From: Peptoniphilus phoceensis
GTDB taxonomy: Bacteria; Bacillota; Clostridia; Tissierellales; Peptoniphilaceae
NCBI RefSeq assembly: GCF_001517665.2
Contig: NZ_LN999809.1
Coordinates: 1 to 64,000, forward strand
Length of the DNA stretch: 64,000 nt
Direction: 5' to 3'
Part shown: positions 34,720 through 41,353 of the stretch, one piece after another
Numbering within the stretch: position 1 is the stretch's first letter
How the letters are laid out: every line of letters begins with the position of its first letter
The notes under the pieces: generated by a model
Databases searched by the model: none
Seen by the model: only the letters and a program-made list of their open reading frames with translations
What the model was told of the DNA's origin: nothing
Translations under genes and position numbers: made by a program

Positions 34720-35425
34720 TACTGGTCCAGGTATTGTCGCTTTATATGAATTTAAAAGGGATTATTTAAATTATTATGTAGACAATAAATTTGAATATTA
34801 TGGTTTATACAAGAGAGAAGCCGTAAATGATAGAATAGCTTTTTTGGAAAAATCTTTTAAAAAAGCAAAAAAAATTATTGTAATGGATTTTGATGCCATA
34901 AATTATTTTATGGATTCTCCAAAAGCACTTTATGGAAAAGATTCTCTTATGAAAAATCTAAAGAATAAAAAAATTTTGTGTTTGGCATCAAAATTAACTT
35001 GTGATGAGAAAACTTTAAATAATTTTACAGATTCTTTTGTCGATTATTTTAATGCTCCTCTTCTTATAAATGCAGCAAATGATGGAGTGGCAGATGAAAT
35101 TGTTAAATTAATTTGCGATGAATATTTTTGTGATCTAGATTTAAGTAAGTATGAAATGATTTTTCTAGCTTCAAGTGGTCTTCACTTGAAAAAAGATTTT
35201 TTTATAAAATATTTTTCTAGTAAAAATCAAGAAATAGAAGTTTTTTCAAATGTCGACGGAATTTTAGAAGATTATTCTTATAAAAAAGAAAATTATATTA
35301 GGGATTATTTTTATGTGACAGGATCAAAGAGAGAATTTTATTCAAGGGCTGAAAAGTATCTAAGAGAAAAAGATGTTTTAAAAGAAAGAGAACTTTTAAA
35401 TGTCTCTAGACTATTTAAAAAATAA
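34706..35425 (+). CDS. Glutamate-racemase-like protein lacking catalytic cysteines
   Basis: A 239-residue protein that looks like a decayed MurI. The N-terminus AVFDTGPGIVALYEF mirrors MurI's VFDSGVGGL segment, and FEYYGLYKREAVNDRIAFLEKSFKKAKKIIVMD (in parts) follows MurI's YYGD...PYG...I..FL....K.IV. Where MurI has the catalytic ACNT it has MDFDAIN, and the GCTHYP segment becomes LASSGLHLK. It therefore should not racemise glutamate. TTG 34706 has AGGTGA five bases upstream; GTG 34697 is the alternative. Family assignment is by eye. Confidence 0.6.
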   Translation: MAVFDTGPGIVALYEFKRDYLNYYVDNKFEYYGLYKREAVNDRIAFLEKSFKKAKKIIVMDFDAINYFMDSPKALYGKDSLMKNLKNKKILCLASKLTCDEKTLNNFTDSFVDYFNAPLLINAANDGVADEIVKLICDEYFCDLDLSKYEMIFLASSGLHLKKDFFIKYFSSKNQEIEVFSNVDGILEDYSYKKENYIRDYFYVTGSKREFYSRAEKYLREKDVLKERELLNVSRLFKK

Positions 35426-35429
35426 CAAT

Positions 35430-35453
35430 AAAAAAAGTCCCATCACTGGGACT
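35430..35453 (-). terminator. SRP RNA terminator
   Basis: Minus strand stem AGTCCC-AGTGAT-GGGACT (35453-35436) followed by seven T residues. Confidence 0.9.
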
Positions 35454-35461
35454 CATATGTA

Positions 35462-35728
35462 GCCATGCACCCAAAGTCGTAAGTTAATCTCACACGTTAC
35501 CCTTACAGTTAGCTCAGATTAGGCGACCCTTGCGGCACACAAAAGATCTTACTTAGTGCTGCTTCGATCAGGATCTGACACGGTTCATAAGTTTCTGTTG
35601 CGCAGGACCCAATCTTCAACACCACTTATAAGGGGCAGACTGCAAAATTAAAATCCTCTAATGGGAATTCAGCCCTGCTGTAGCGAATCGCAGGTACAGG
35701 ACATCGCTAATTTCCCGCTTAGCATGGC
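35462..35728 (-). ncRNA. ffs: Signal recognition particle RNA, Bacillus type with Alu domain
   Basis: About 267 nt on the minus strand. The ends GCCATGC and GCATGGC pair. Internal segments match Bacillus scRNA: GTCCTGTACCTGC near the 5' end, GTGGTGTTGA, TGGGTCCTGCGCAACAG, GTGCCGCAAGGGTCGCC and GAGCTAACTG. The S-domain tip reads GTCAG-A-TCC-TGAT-CGA-AGCAGC. The AGCAGC and GTCAG sides are conserved, but the tetraloop and its closing pair are not. It is transcribed after tRNA-Ser(GGA) from the shared promoter at 35864. Confidence 0.92.
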
Positions 35729-35730
35729 GA

Positions 35731-35820
35731 TGGCGGAGAGAGGGGGATTCGAACCCCCGATACATTTTCATGTATACTCGCTTTCCAGGCGGGCTCCTTC
35801 AGCCTCTCGGACATCTCTCC
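35731..35820 (-). tRNA. tRNA-Ser (GGA)
   Basis: Minus strand class II tRNA. Acceptor GGAGAGA/TCTCTCC, anticodon loop CTGGAAA, long variable arm, encoded CCA. It lies two bases upstream of the SRP RNA, so processing must separate the two. Confidence 0.93.
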
Positions 35821-35835
35821 ATAGCCTAGAAACAT

Positions 35836-35864
35836 ATTTTACAGTAGATTATATATAATGTCAA
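35836..35864 (-). promoter_or_regulatory. Promoter of tRNA-Ser and SRP RNA
   Basis: Minus strand: TTGACA (35864-35859), 17 bases, TAAAAT (35841-35836). It lies within the leader region of the divergent birA gene. Confidence 0.82.
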
Positions 35865-35879
35865 GAATAAGGTGATAAA

Positions 35880-36860
35880 TTGAAAACTAAGGATATAGTA
35901 CTAAGAGAATTAGAAAAAAATAGGGCTTCCTATATTTCTGGTCAAGAATTGGCAGAAAAATTAAATATTTCAAGGACTGCCATTTGGAAAGCAATTAACA
36001 ATTTAAAGGAAGCTGGATTTCAAATTGAATCTCAAACAAAGTTGGGATATAAGTTAATCGAAAGTGATGACAAACTTTCTGATGAAGGCATAAGAAAAGG
36101 ATTAAGAGAAGAATTAAAAGACATTGATATAATTGTTTTTGATGAAATTGATTCAACAAACACTGAGGCAAAAAGAAGACTCTATACAAGTGATGTTAGT
36201 GACTTTACTGTCATTGTGTCTGATATGCAAAAGACAGGACGAGGAAGAACTGGAAAGAGCTTTGAATCTCCAAAGGGAAGTGGAGTTTATTTTAGTATAA
36301 TTCTTCATCCAAAAGACTTTTTTGATTTTTCATATTTTGATTTAATTACAGTTAAAGCAGCTGTTTCTGTAGCAGAAGGTATAAAGGAAGCTACAGGAAA
36401 GGATACTCAAATCAAATGGGTAAATGATTTATTTATGGATGGCAAAAAAGTTTGTGGAATTCTATCAGAACTCGATGCAGACTTTGAATCTAGGAAAGTT
36501 AAATCAGTAATAGTTGGAATTGGAATAAATGTAAATGAGCCAAAAGATGACAGCTTCAAAGATTTAAAAAATATAGCAGGTTATATTGGAACAGATGTAA
36601 TAAGAAATGAAATTTTGTCCAGCATCTTAAATGCTTTTTATGAAAATAATTATAAGAAAACAGATTCGGAAATCATAGACTATTACAAGACTCATTCTCT
36701 AGTTATAGGAAAAGATTTGACCTTTGAATTAAATGGAAAAAAATATTCTGGCAAAGGCTATGATATAAACGAAAAGGGCAATTTAATTGTGGATACGGGA
36801 GATGAAAAAATCACTCTTTCCAGTGGGGAAGTTTCAGTTAAGGGAAACTTTTATAAGTAG
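35880..36860 (+). CDS. birA: BirA biotin ligase and biotin repressor
   Basis: A 326-residue bifunctional protein. Residues about 5-60 are a winged helix (ISGQELAEKLNISRTAIWKAINNL), which binds DNA. The ligase domain has TGRGRTGKSFESPKGSGVYFS near 118-140 for biotinyl-AMP and IKWVNDLFMDGKKVCGIL. The C-terminal SH3-like domain follows. It joins biotin to carboxylase carrier proteins and, with the HTH, should repress bioY-bioD-bioA through the boxes at 17028-17097. Start is TTG with AAGGTGATAAA upstream. Confidence 0.95.
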   Translation: MKTKDIVLRELEKNRASYISGQELAEKLNISRTAIWKAINNLKEAGFQIESQTKLGYKLIESDDKLSDEGIRKGLREELKDIDIIVFDEIDSTNTEAKRRLYTSDVSDFTVIVSDMQKTGRGRTGKSFESPKGSGVYFSIILHPKDFFDFSYFDLITVKAAVSVAEGIKEATGKDTQIKWVNDLFMDGKKVCGILSELDADFESRKVKSVIVGIGINVNEPKDDSFKDLKNIAGYIGTDVIRNEILSSILNAFYENNYKKTDSEIIDYYKTHSLVIGKDLTFELNGKKYSGKGYDINEKGNLIVDTGDEKITLSSGEVSVKGNFYK

Positions 36861-36918
36861 TCACTAACTTTTAAATGACAAAAAAGTATAGTATAATGAG
36901 AAGAAGTTAGGAGAAAAG

Positions 36919-38271
36919 ATGAAGACCCCTTTAAAAAGTGAAATCGATAAAGTAGAAAATAAAATATCTTTTGGGATGCCAGGTCACAAGGGCAAAGATT
37001 TTTTTGACCTAGACATAAAAAGAGATTTGACAGAAATTTGTGATACTGACAATTTGTTAAATCCAAAGGGAGCAATAGATGAACTTCACAAGGAGATAAA
37101 AAATCTTTTTGGATCAAAGGAGTCTTTTATAGTTACGAATGGTTCAACTGGGGCTCTTCACATTGCCATAGCTATGGCAACTAGACCTACTGATAAGGTT
37201 TTGATACAGAGAAATGCTCATAAATCCATCTATAACGGTCTAGTATTAAATGATTTAAATCCAATTTATTTAAATACAATTTATGATAAAAATCGTGGGA
37301 TGTATTTTGGAATTGATGAAGATGAACTGAGAGAAAAAATAGAAAAAAATAAGATTTCTGCTTGTGTCTTAGTTTCACCCAATTATTTTGGTGGAATTTT
37401 AAAACTAAAAGAAATAATCGAGATTTTACATGAAAAGGATATAGCAGTTATAGTTGATGAAGCTCATGGAGCCCACTTGTATTTTTCTGACTTAAAAAAA
37501 TATTCTGCAATAGAATGTGGAGCGGACCTTGTTATTAATTCTACACACAAGATGATTCCATCATTAACACAGTCAGCTTTAATTCACAGGGGAACAGATA
37601 GGTTTTCTCACGAAGAGCTTTTGAAGTATGTAAATATTTATAACACGACTTCTCCATCCTATCTTTTTATGCTTTCCATTGAGTCTGGTTTAAAATATAT
37701 GGACGAAAAGGGAAGGGAAGAACTAAAAAAAAGAAGTTTTGAGATAGAAAAACTTAAAAGAGCTATAAATTATGATTTGGATTTGACCCATGATTCTATT
37801 GCTTGTAACGACCCAATGAAATTTTTATTTAGAATTGGAGATATGACTGGCGAAGAAGTGGTGGAAGATTTTCTCATAAATAAAGATATAAGACTTGAAA
37901 TGGGGGACTTATATTACGCTCTTGGGATGATCTCCCCAATTAACGAAAGTTTTGAAATTAAAAAATTACAAGATGCAATTTTATCCTACAAAAATAAAGA
38001 TTATAAGAAGATTTTTCCCCAGGAAATACCTATTCCAGAGAAAAAAATGTTTCCAAGAGAAGCTTTTTTATGCGATGGCGAAAGAATTTCTTATAAAGAT
38101 GCGTCAGATAGAATATCAAAAGAAATTATTGCAGCCTACCCACCTGGAGTTCCTTTGGTGAGTTTTGGCGAAGTAATAAGTGAGGATATAATAAAAAAAA
38201 TAGATGAATTTACAAATAAAGGAATAGAAGTCATTGGACTTTTAGAAGACGAGATTGAGGTAGTTAAATGA
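36919..38271 (+). CDS. Orn/Lys/Arg decarboxylase family protein (YaaO-like)
   Basis: A 450-residue PLP enzyme of the fold-I amino-acid decarboxylase group. It starts FGMPGHKGKDFF, has TNGSTGALHIAIAMA for phosphate binding, IVDEAHGAHLYF for the pyridine-nitrogen Asp, and the Schiff-base Lys in INSTHKMIPSLTQSA. The C-terminal domain with AYPPGVPLVSFGE is present. It is the short form without the N-terminal wing domain. The substrate could be arginine or lysine and cannot be read. It heads the yaaO-tmk-darA-holB-ricT block typical of Firmicutes. Confidence 0.88.
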   Translation: MKTPLKSEIDKVENKISFGMPGHKGKDFFDLDIKRDLTEICDTDNLLNPKGAIDELHKEIKNLFGSKESFIVTNGSTGALHIAIAMATRPTDKVLIQRNAHKSIYNGLVLNDLNPIYLNTIYDKNRGMYFGIDEDELREKIEKNKISACVLVSPNYFGGILKLKEIIEILHEKDIAVIVDEAHGAHLYFSDLKKYSAIECGADLVINSTHKMIPSLTQSALIHRGTDRFSHEELLKYVNIYNTTSPSYLFMLSIESGLKYMDEKGREELKKRSFEIEKLKRAINYDLDLTHDSIACNDPMKFLFRIGDMTGEEVVEDFLINKDIRLEMGDLYYALGMISPINESFEIKKLQDAILSYKNKDYKKIFPQEIPIPEKKMFPREAFLCDGERISYKDASDRISKEIIAAYPPGVPLVSFGEVISEDIIKKIDEFTNKGIEVIGLLEDEIEVVK

Positions 38272-38876
38272 GTGCTTTTATAACATTTGAGGGTCCAGAT
38301 GGTTCTGGAAAGTCAACGATTTGCAACTTAGTTTATGATGAACTTTTAAAAAATAATATAAAGACAATTAAGACTAGAGAACCTGGTGGAACTAGAATTT
38401 CAGAAAAGATTAGAGATTTAATCCTAGATAAGGACTTAAAGGAAATGGATATGAGGACTGAAGCACTTCTCTATTCTGCATCTAGGGCACAACATACTTA
38501 CGAAAAAATCCTTCCAAGTTTAGATGAAGGTGTGACAGTTTTATGTGAGAGATATGTATTATCTTCACTTGCATATCAAGGACATGCAAGAGGACAAAAT
38601 CTGGAAGACATAAAAGCAATAAATGATTTTGCAACTGGAGGAATTAAGCCAGACATAGTTTTTATATTTAGAACTAAAAACTCAACTCTAATTAGAAAAG
38701 ACAAGAAGTGTTATGACAGGCTTGAATGTGAAGATGACCAATTTCACAAGTTGGTGAGAGATTATTACAATAATTTAAACAAAGAAGAAAATTATTATTT
38801 TATAGATGTAAATAAGAGCATCGAAGAAGTTTTTAATGACTGTATAAATGTTCTTAAAGAAAGGAAGATTTTGTGA
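38268..38876 (+). CDS. tmk: Thymidylate kinase
   Basis: A 202-residue kinase that makes dTDP. P-loop FEGPDGSGKST at 6-16, the DR(Y/H)-type motif CERYVLSSLAYQG, and TREPGGTRISEKIRD for dTMP binding. The LID region (RKDKKCYDRLE) has its arginine. The ATG overlaps the previous stop by ATGA, and the end overlaps the next gene's GTG, so this block is tightly coupled. Confidence 0.96.
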   Translation: MSAFITFEGPDGSGKSTICNLVYDELLKNNIKTIKTREPGGTRISEKIRDLILDKDLKEMDMRTEALLYSASRAQHTYEKILPSLDEGVTVLCERYVLSSLAYQGHARGQNLEDIKAINDFATGGIKPDIVFIFRTKNSTLIRKDKKCYDRLECEDDQFHKLVRDYYNNLNKEENYYFIDVNKSIEEVFNDCINVLKERKIL

Positions 38877-39199
38877 AACTTGTAATCGCAATAGTCCAAG
38901 ATGAGGACAGCGAAGTTTTAATAAAAACCTTAAATGAAAATAATTTTAAGGTCACTACAATAAGTTCTACTGGTGGATTTCTAAAATCAGGGAATGTGAC
39001 AATCCTTTCAGGTATAGAAAATGAAGACCTTGACAAGTTTATGGAAATTCTAGAAGAAAATTCTAAGACAAGAGAAGTTAAAAGGACTATTCAACCTGTA
39101 AATATTCCAGGTCAAGCTATGATACCTGTTCCCATAACAGTAAAGGTTGGGGGAGCCACAATTTTTGTAACTGATGTATTTGATTTTAAAAGGTTTTAG
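38873..39199 (+). CDS. darA: Cyclic-di-AMP receptor (DarA/PstA/YaaQ)
   Basis: A 108-residue PII-like protein that binds c-di-AMP as a trimer. It follows Bacillus DarA along its whole length: start KLVIAIVQDEDSEVLIKTL, the nucleotide-contact segment STGGFLKSGNVT and the end VGGATIFVTDVFDF. The long flexible loop between (about 60-88, ending IPGQAMIPVPITVK) is present. GTG start overlaps the tmk stop. The downstream target of DarA is not established. Confidence 0.93.
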   Translation: MKLVIAIVQDEDSEVLIKTLNENNFKVTTISSTGGFLKSGNVTILSGIENEDLDKFMEILEENSKTREVKRTIQPVNIPGQAMIPVPITVKVGGATIFVTDVFDFKRF

Positions 39200-39207
39200 G
39201 TGATAAT

Positions 39208-39498
39208 ATGAATACGAAAATGATGATTGCAATAGTGCAAGAAAAGTACACAGATGCACTAATTGATAGATTTTTAGATGAAGATATATATGTAACTAGA
39301 CTTTCTTCTACTGGTGGATTTTTTAAATCAGGAAACACTACTCTTCTATTGGGTTGTAAGGAAGAAGAGCTTGATAGAATTTATGAAATCTTTAAAGAAG
39401 AAACTGAACCGGAAGATATACATTTAGATGAAGGAGACTTCAAAGTTTCTGGGGCTACAATTTTCGTAGTTGATTTAGAAGAATCAAAGAGAATCTAA
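39208..39498 (+). CDS. Second DarA-like c-di-AMP receptor, short-loop form
   Basis: A 96-residue paralogue immediately after darA. It keeps MIAIVQEKYTDALI, the binding segment SSTGGFFKSGNTT (the second N-T-T here is the canonical form) and VSGATIFVVDL. The mobile loop is about 15-20 residues shorter than in the upstream copy. It may bind c-di-AMP, form mixed trimers with DarA, or contact a different partner. AGGTGATAAT precedes the ATG, and holB starts at its stop. Confidence 0.85.
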   Translation: MNTKMMIAIVQEKYTDALIDRFLDEDIYVTRLSSTGGFFKSGNTTLLLGCKEEELDRIYEIFKEETEPEDIHLDEGDFKVSGATIFVVDLEESKRI

Positions 39499-40436
39499 TG
39501 TTTTTAGAAAATACGTCCGTAATAAATAGCCTTGAGGGGGACATCAAAAACAAGTCATACAGTCATGCCTATCTTTTTTCTGGAAGCAAGGGTATAGGTA
39601 AATTTTCTCATGCCAAAAATTTTGCAAGGGCAATTCTAAGGGATGATGCTGAGTCTGTGAGATTTTTTAGTGGAATAGATGAATATGAAGATGCAGACCT
39701 CTTTGTGGTGAAAAAAAAGGACACTATAAAAAAACAAGATATAGAAGAAATAATCGAAAATTCTTTTTCAAAACCCTTTGCTGCTAGCCACAAAATTGTT
39801 ATTATAGACGATTTTGATAAGGTTACTCCCGAAGGACAAAATGCACTCTTAAAAACTTTGGAAGAACCCATGGATTATTTAATTTTGATTTTAATATCAA
39901 GCAATATGAGAAATATTCTTCCAACTATTATTTCAAGGTGCAGAATTTTAAAATTTGCTGATTTAACTCAAGATAGAATTGAAGAATTTTTGTTGTCAAG
40001 AAAAGTTTCAGAGAGAAATGCCAGGCTTTTTTCTAGACTTTCAAATGGAGATGTAAGTCTAGCTCTTAGATATTCAGAAGATCCAGAACTCTTGTCAAAA
40101 AGAGAAGATGTAATAAATATGACTGACAGAATCATAAGAAATACTGGATTTTTATTTGATGAAATGAAATTTTTTAAGGACAACAAAGATGATTTCAAAG
40201 AAATTTTAAATTTTATGATAATTTGGTATCTTGATCTAGTGTATTTAAAAAGTGCTAGAGAAGATTTTATTGTAAATATAGATAAAATTGACCTTTTGAA
40301 GTTGCAAGATGTTTCTATTGATAGAGCAGTAGATTCCTATGATGCCATTATAAATGCTTTGGGTCGCAAAGAAAAAAATGTAAATTTCGATTTAAATATA
40401 GAGAAATTGTTAATGGATTTAGGGGGAATTAGATGA
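39498..40436 (+). CDS. holB: DNA polymerase III delta' subunit
   Basis: A 312-residue clamp-loader subunit. N-terminal AAA-type fold with LFSGSKGIGKFSHAKNFA in the P-loop position, TPEGQNALLKTLEEPMDYLILILISSN and the SRC sensor-1 motif ISRCRILKFADL. The zinc-module cysteines of E. coli delta' are not visible. It loads the beta clamp for replication. Place in the block after the DarA genes is as in Bacillus. The start overlaps the previous stop by one base. Confidence 0.88.
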   Translation: MFLENTSVINSLEGDIKNKSYSHAYLFSGSKGIGKFSHAKNFARAILRDDAESVRFFSGIDEYEDADLFVVKKKDTIKKQDIEEIIENSFSKPFAASHKIVIIDDFDKVTPEGQNALLKTLEEPMDYLILILISSNMRNILPTIISRCRILKFADLTQDRIEEFLLSRKVSERNARLFSRLSNGDVSLALRYSEDPELLSKREDVINMTDRIIRNTGFLFDEMKFFKDNKDDFKEILNFMIIWYLDLVYLKSAREDFIVNIDKIDLLKLQDVSIDRAVDSYDAIINALGRKEKNVNFDLNIEKLLMDLGGIR

Positions 40437-41326
40437 TAGAAATTGCAGGAGTAAGGTTCAAAAGAACTGGAAAAATCTATTATTTTGATCCCATTGATAT
40501 AGATTTAAATATTGGAGATTATGTAATCGTTGAAACTGTAAGAGGCCTTGAGTTTGGAGCAGTTGAGCTTTTAAAAGAAGTGGACGAAGAAAGTATTAAG
40601 GGTGAATTAAAACCTGTTATACGCTTGGCGACTGACGAAGATAAAAATATCAATGTGGAAAACAGAAATAAAGCCAAGGAAGCAATAATAATATGTGAGC
40701 AAAAGGTAGAAGAACATGGACTTGATATGAAGTTGATTTCTTGTGAATACACTTTTGATCGCTCAAAACTTTTATTTTACTTTACAGCAGATGGAAGAGT
40801 TGACTTTAGAGAACTCGTAAGAGATTTGGCGTCAATTTTTAAAACGAGAATTGAACTTAGACAAATTGGTGTTCGTGATGAGGCGAAGTATGTTGGTGGA
40901 CTTGGATGTTGTGGTAGACCAACTTGTTGCTCAACTTTTTTAAGTGAGTTTTCACCAGTTTCAATTAAGATGGCAAAGGATCAAAACCTAAGTCTAAACC
41001 CTTCAAAAATTTCTGGTATATGTGGCAGACTTATGTGTTGCTTAAAGTATGAGCAAGATGGATACGAATGTATAAATAAAAAAATGCCAAGACCAGGAGA
41101 GATTGTAAAAACTGAAAGGGGAAAGGGTACAGTTGTTTCCACGTACACAATACAAGAGCTTGTAAAAGTTATGTATGAAGTTGATGACGAAAAGGAAACT
41201 GTATATCTTGAACTATCTGAGATCAAGAGGACAAGAGAGTTTAATAAAACTTTTATAAATCAATCGAGATCACTTAATATGGAAGAATATGACGAAAGTG
41301 AATTAGTAGAATTGGAGAGGGATTAG
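40433..41326 (+). CDS. ricT: PSP1-domain protein RicT (YaaT)
   Basis: A 297-residue protein of the PSP1/RicT family. It has the two conserved cysteine clusters GCCGRPTCCSTFL and GICGRLMCCLKYE near 160 and 203, which in Bacillus help hold Fe-S clusters in the RicA-RicF-RicT complex that assists RNase Y. The PSP1 core covers about 50-190, followed by a small beta domain (RPGEIVKTERGKGTVVS). The ATG overlaps the holB stop by ATGA. It ends the block. Confidence 0.92.
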   Translation: MIEIAGVRFKRTGKIYYFDPIDIDLNIGDYVIVETVRGLEFGAVELLKEVDEESIKGELKPVIRLATDEDKNINVENRNKAKEAIIICEQKVEEHGLDMKLISCEYTFDRSKLLFYFTADGRVDFRELVRDLASIFKTRIELRQIGVRDEAKYVGGLGCCGRPTCCSTFLSEFSPVSIKMAKDQNLSLNPSKISGICGRLMCCLKYEQDGYECINKKMPRPGEIVKTERGKGTVVSTYTIQELVKVMYEVDDEKETVYLELSEIKRTREFNKTFINQSRSLNMEEYDESELVELERD

Positions 41327-41347
41327 GGATAAGAGAGGTCTTATCCC
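41326..41347 (+). promoter_or_regulatory. Hairpin with ribosome-site-like loop before 41354 start
   Basis: Perfect 8-bp stem GGGATAAG/CTTATCCC with loop AGAGGT, ending six bases before the ATG at 41354. The only ribosome-site-like sequence for that gene is this loop, 14 bases from the ATG in linear distance. No T run follows, so it is not a standard terminator. Confidence 0.6.
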
Positions 41348-41353
41348 CTTGTT

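Noticed and set aside
35661-35858. 65-codon open frame on the plus strand
   Set aside because: It covers the SRP RNA 5' end and tRNA-Ser on the other strand, so it is not a gene.
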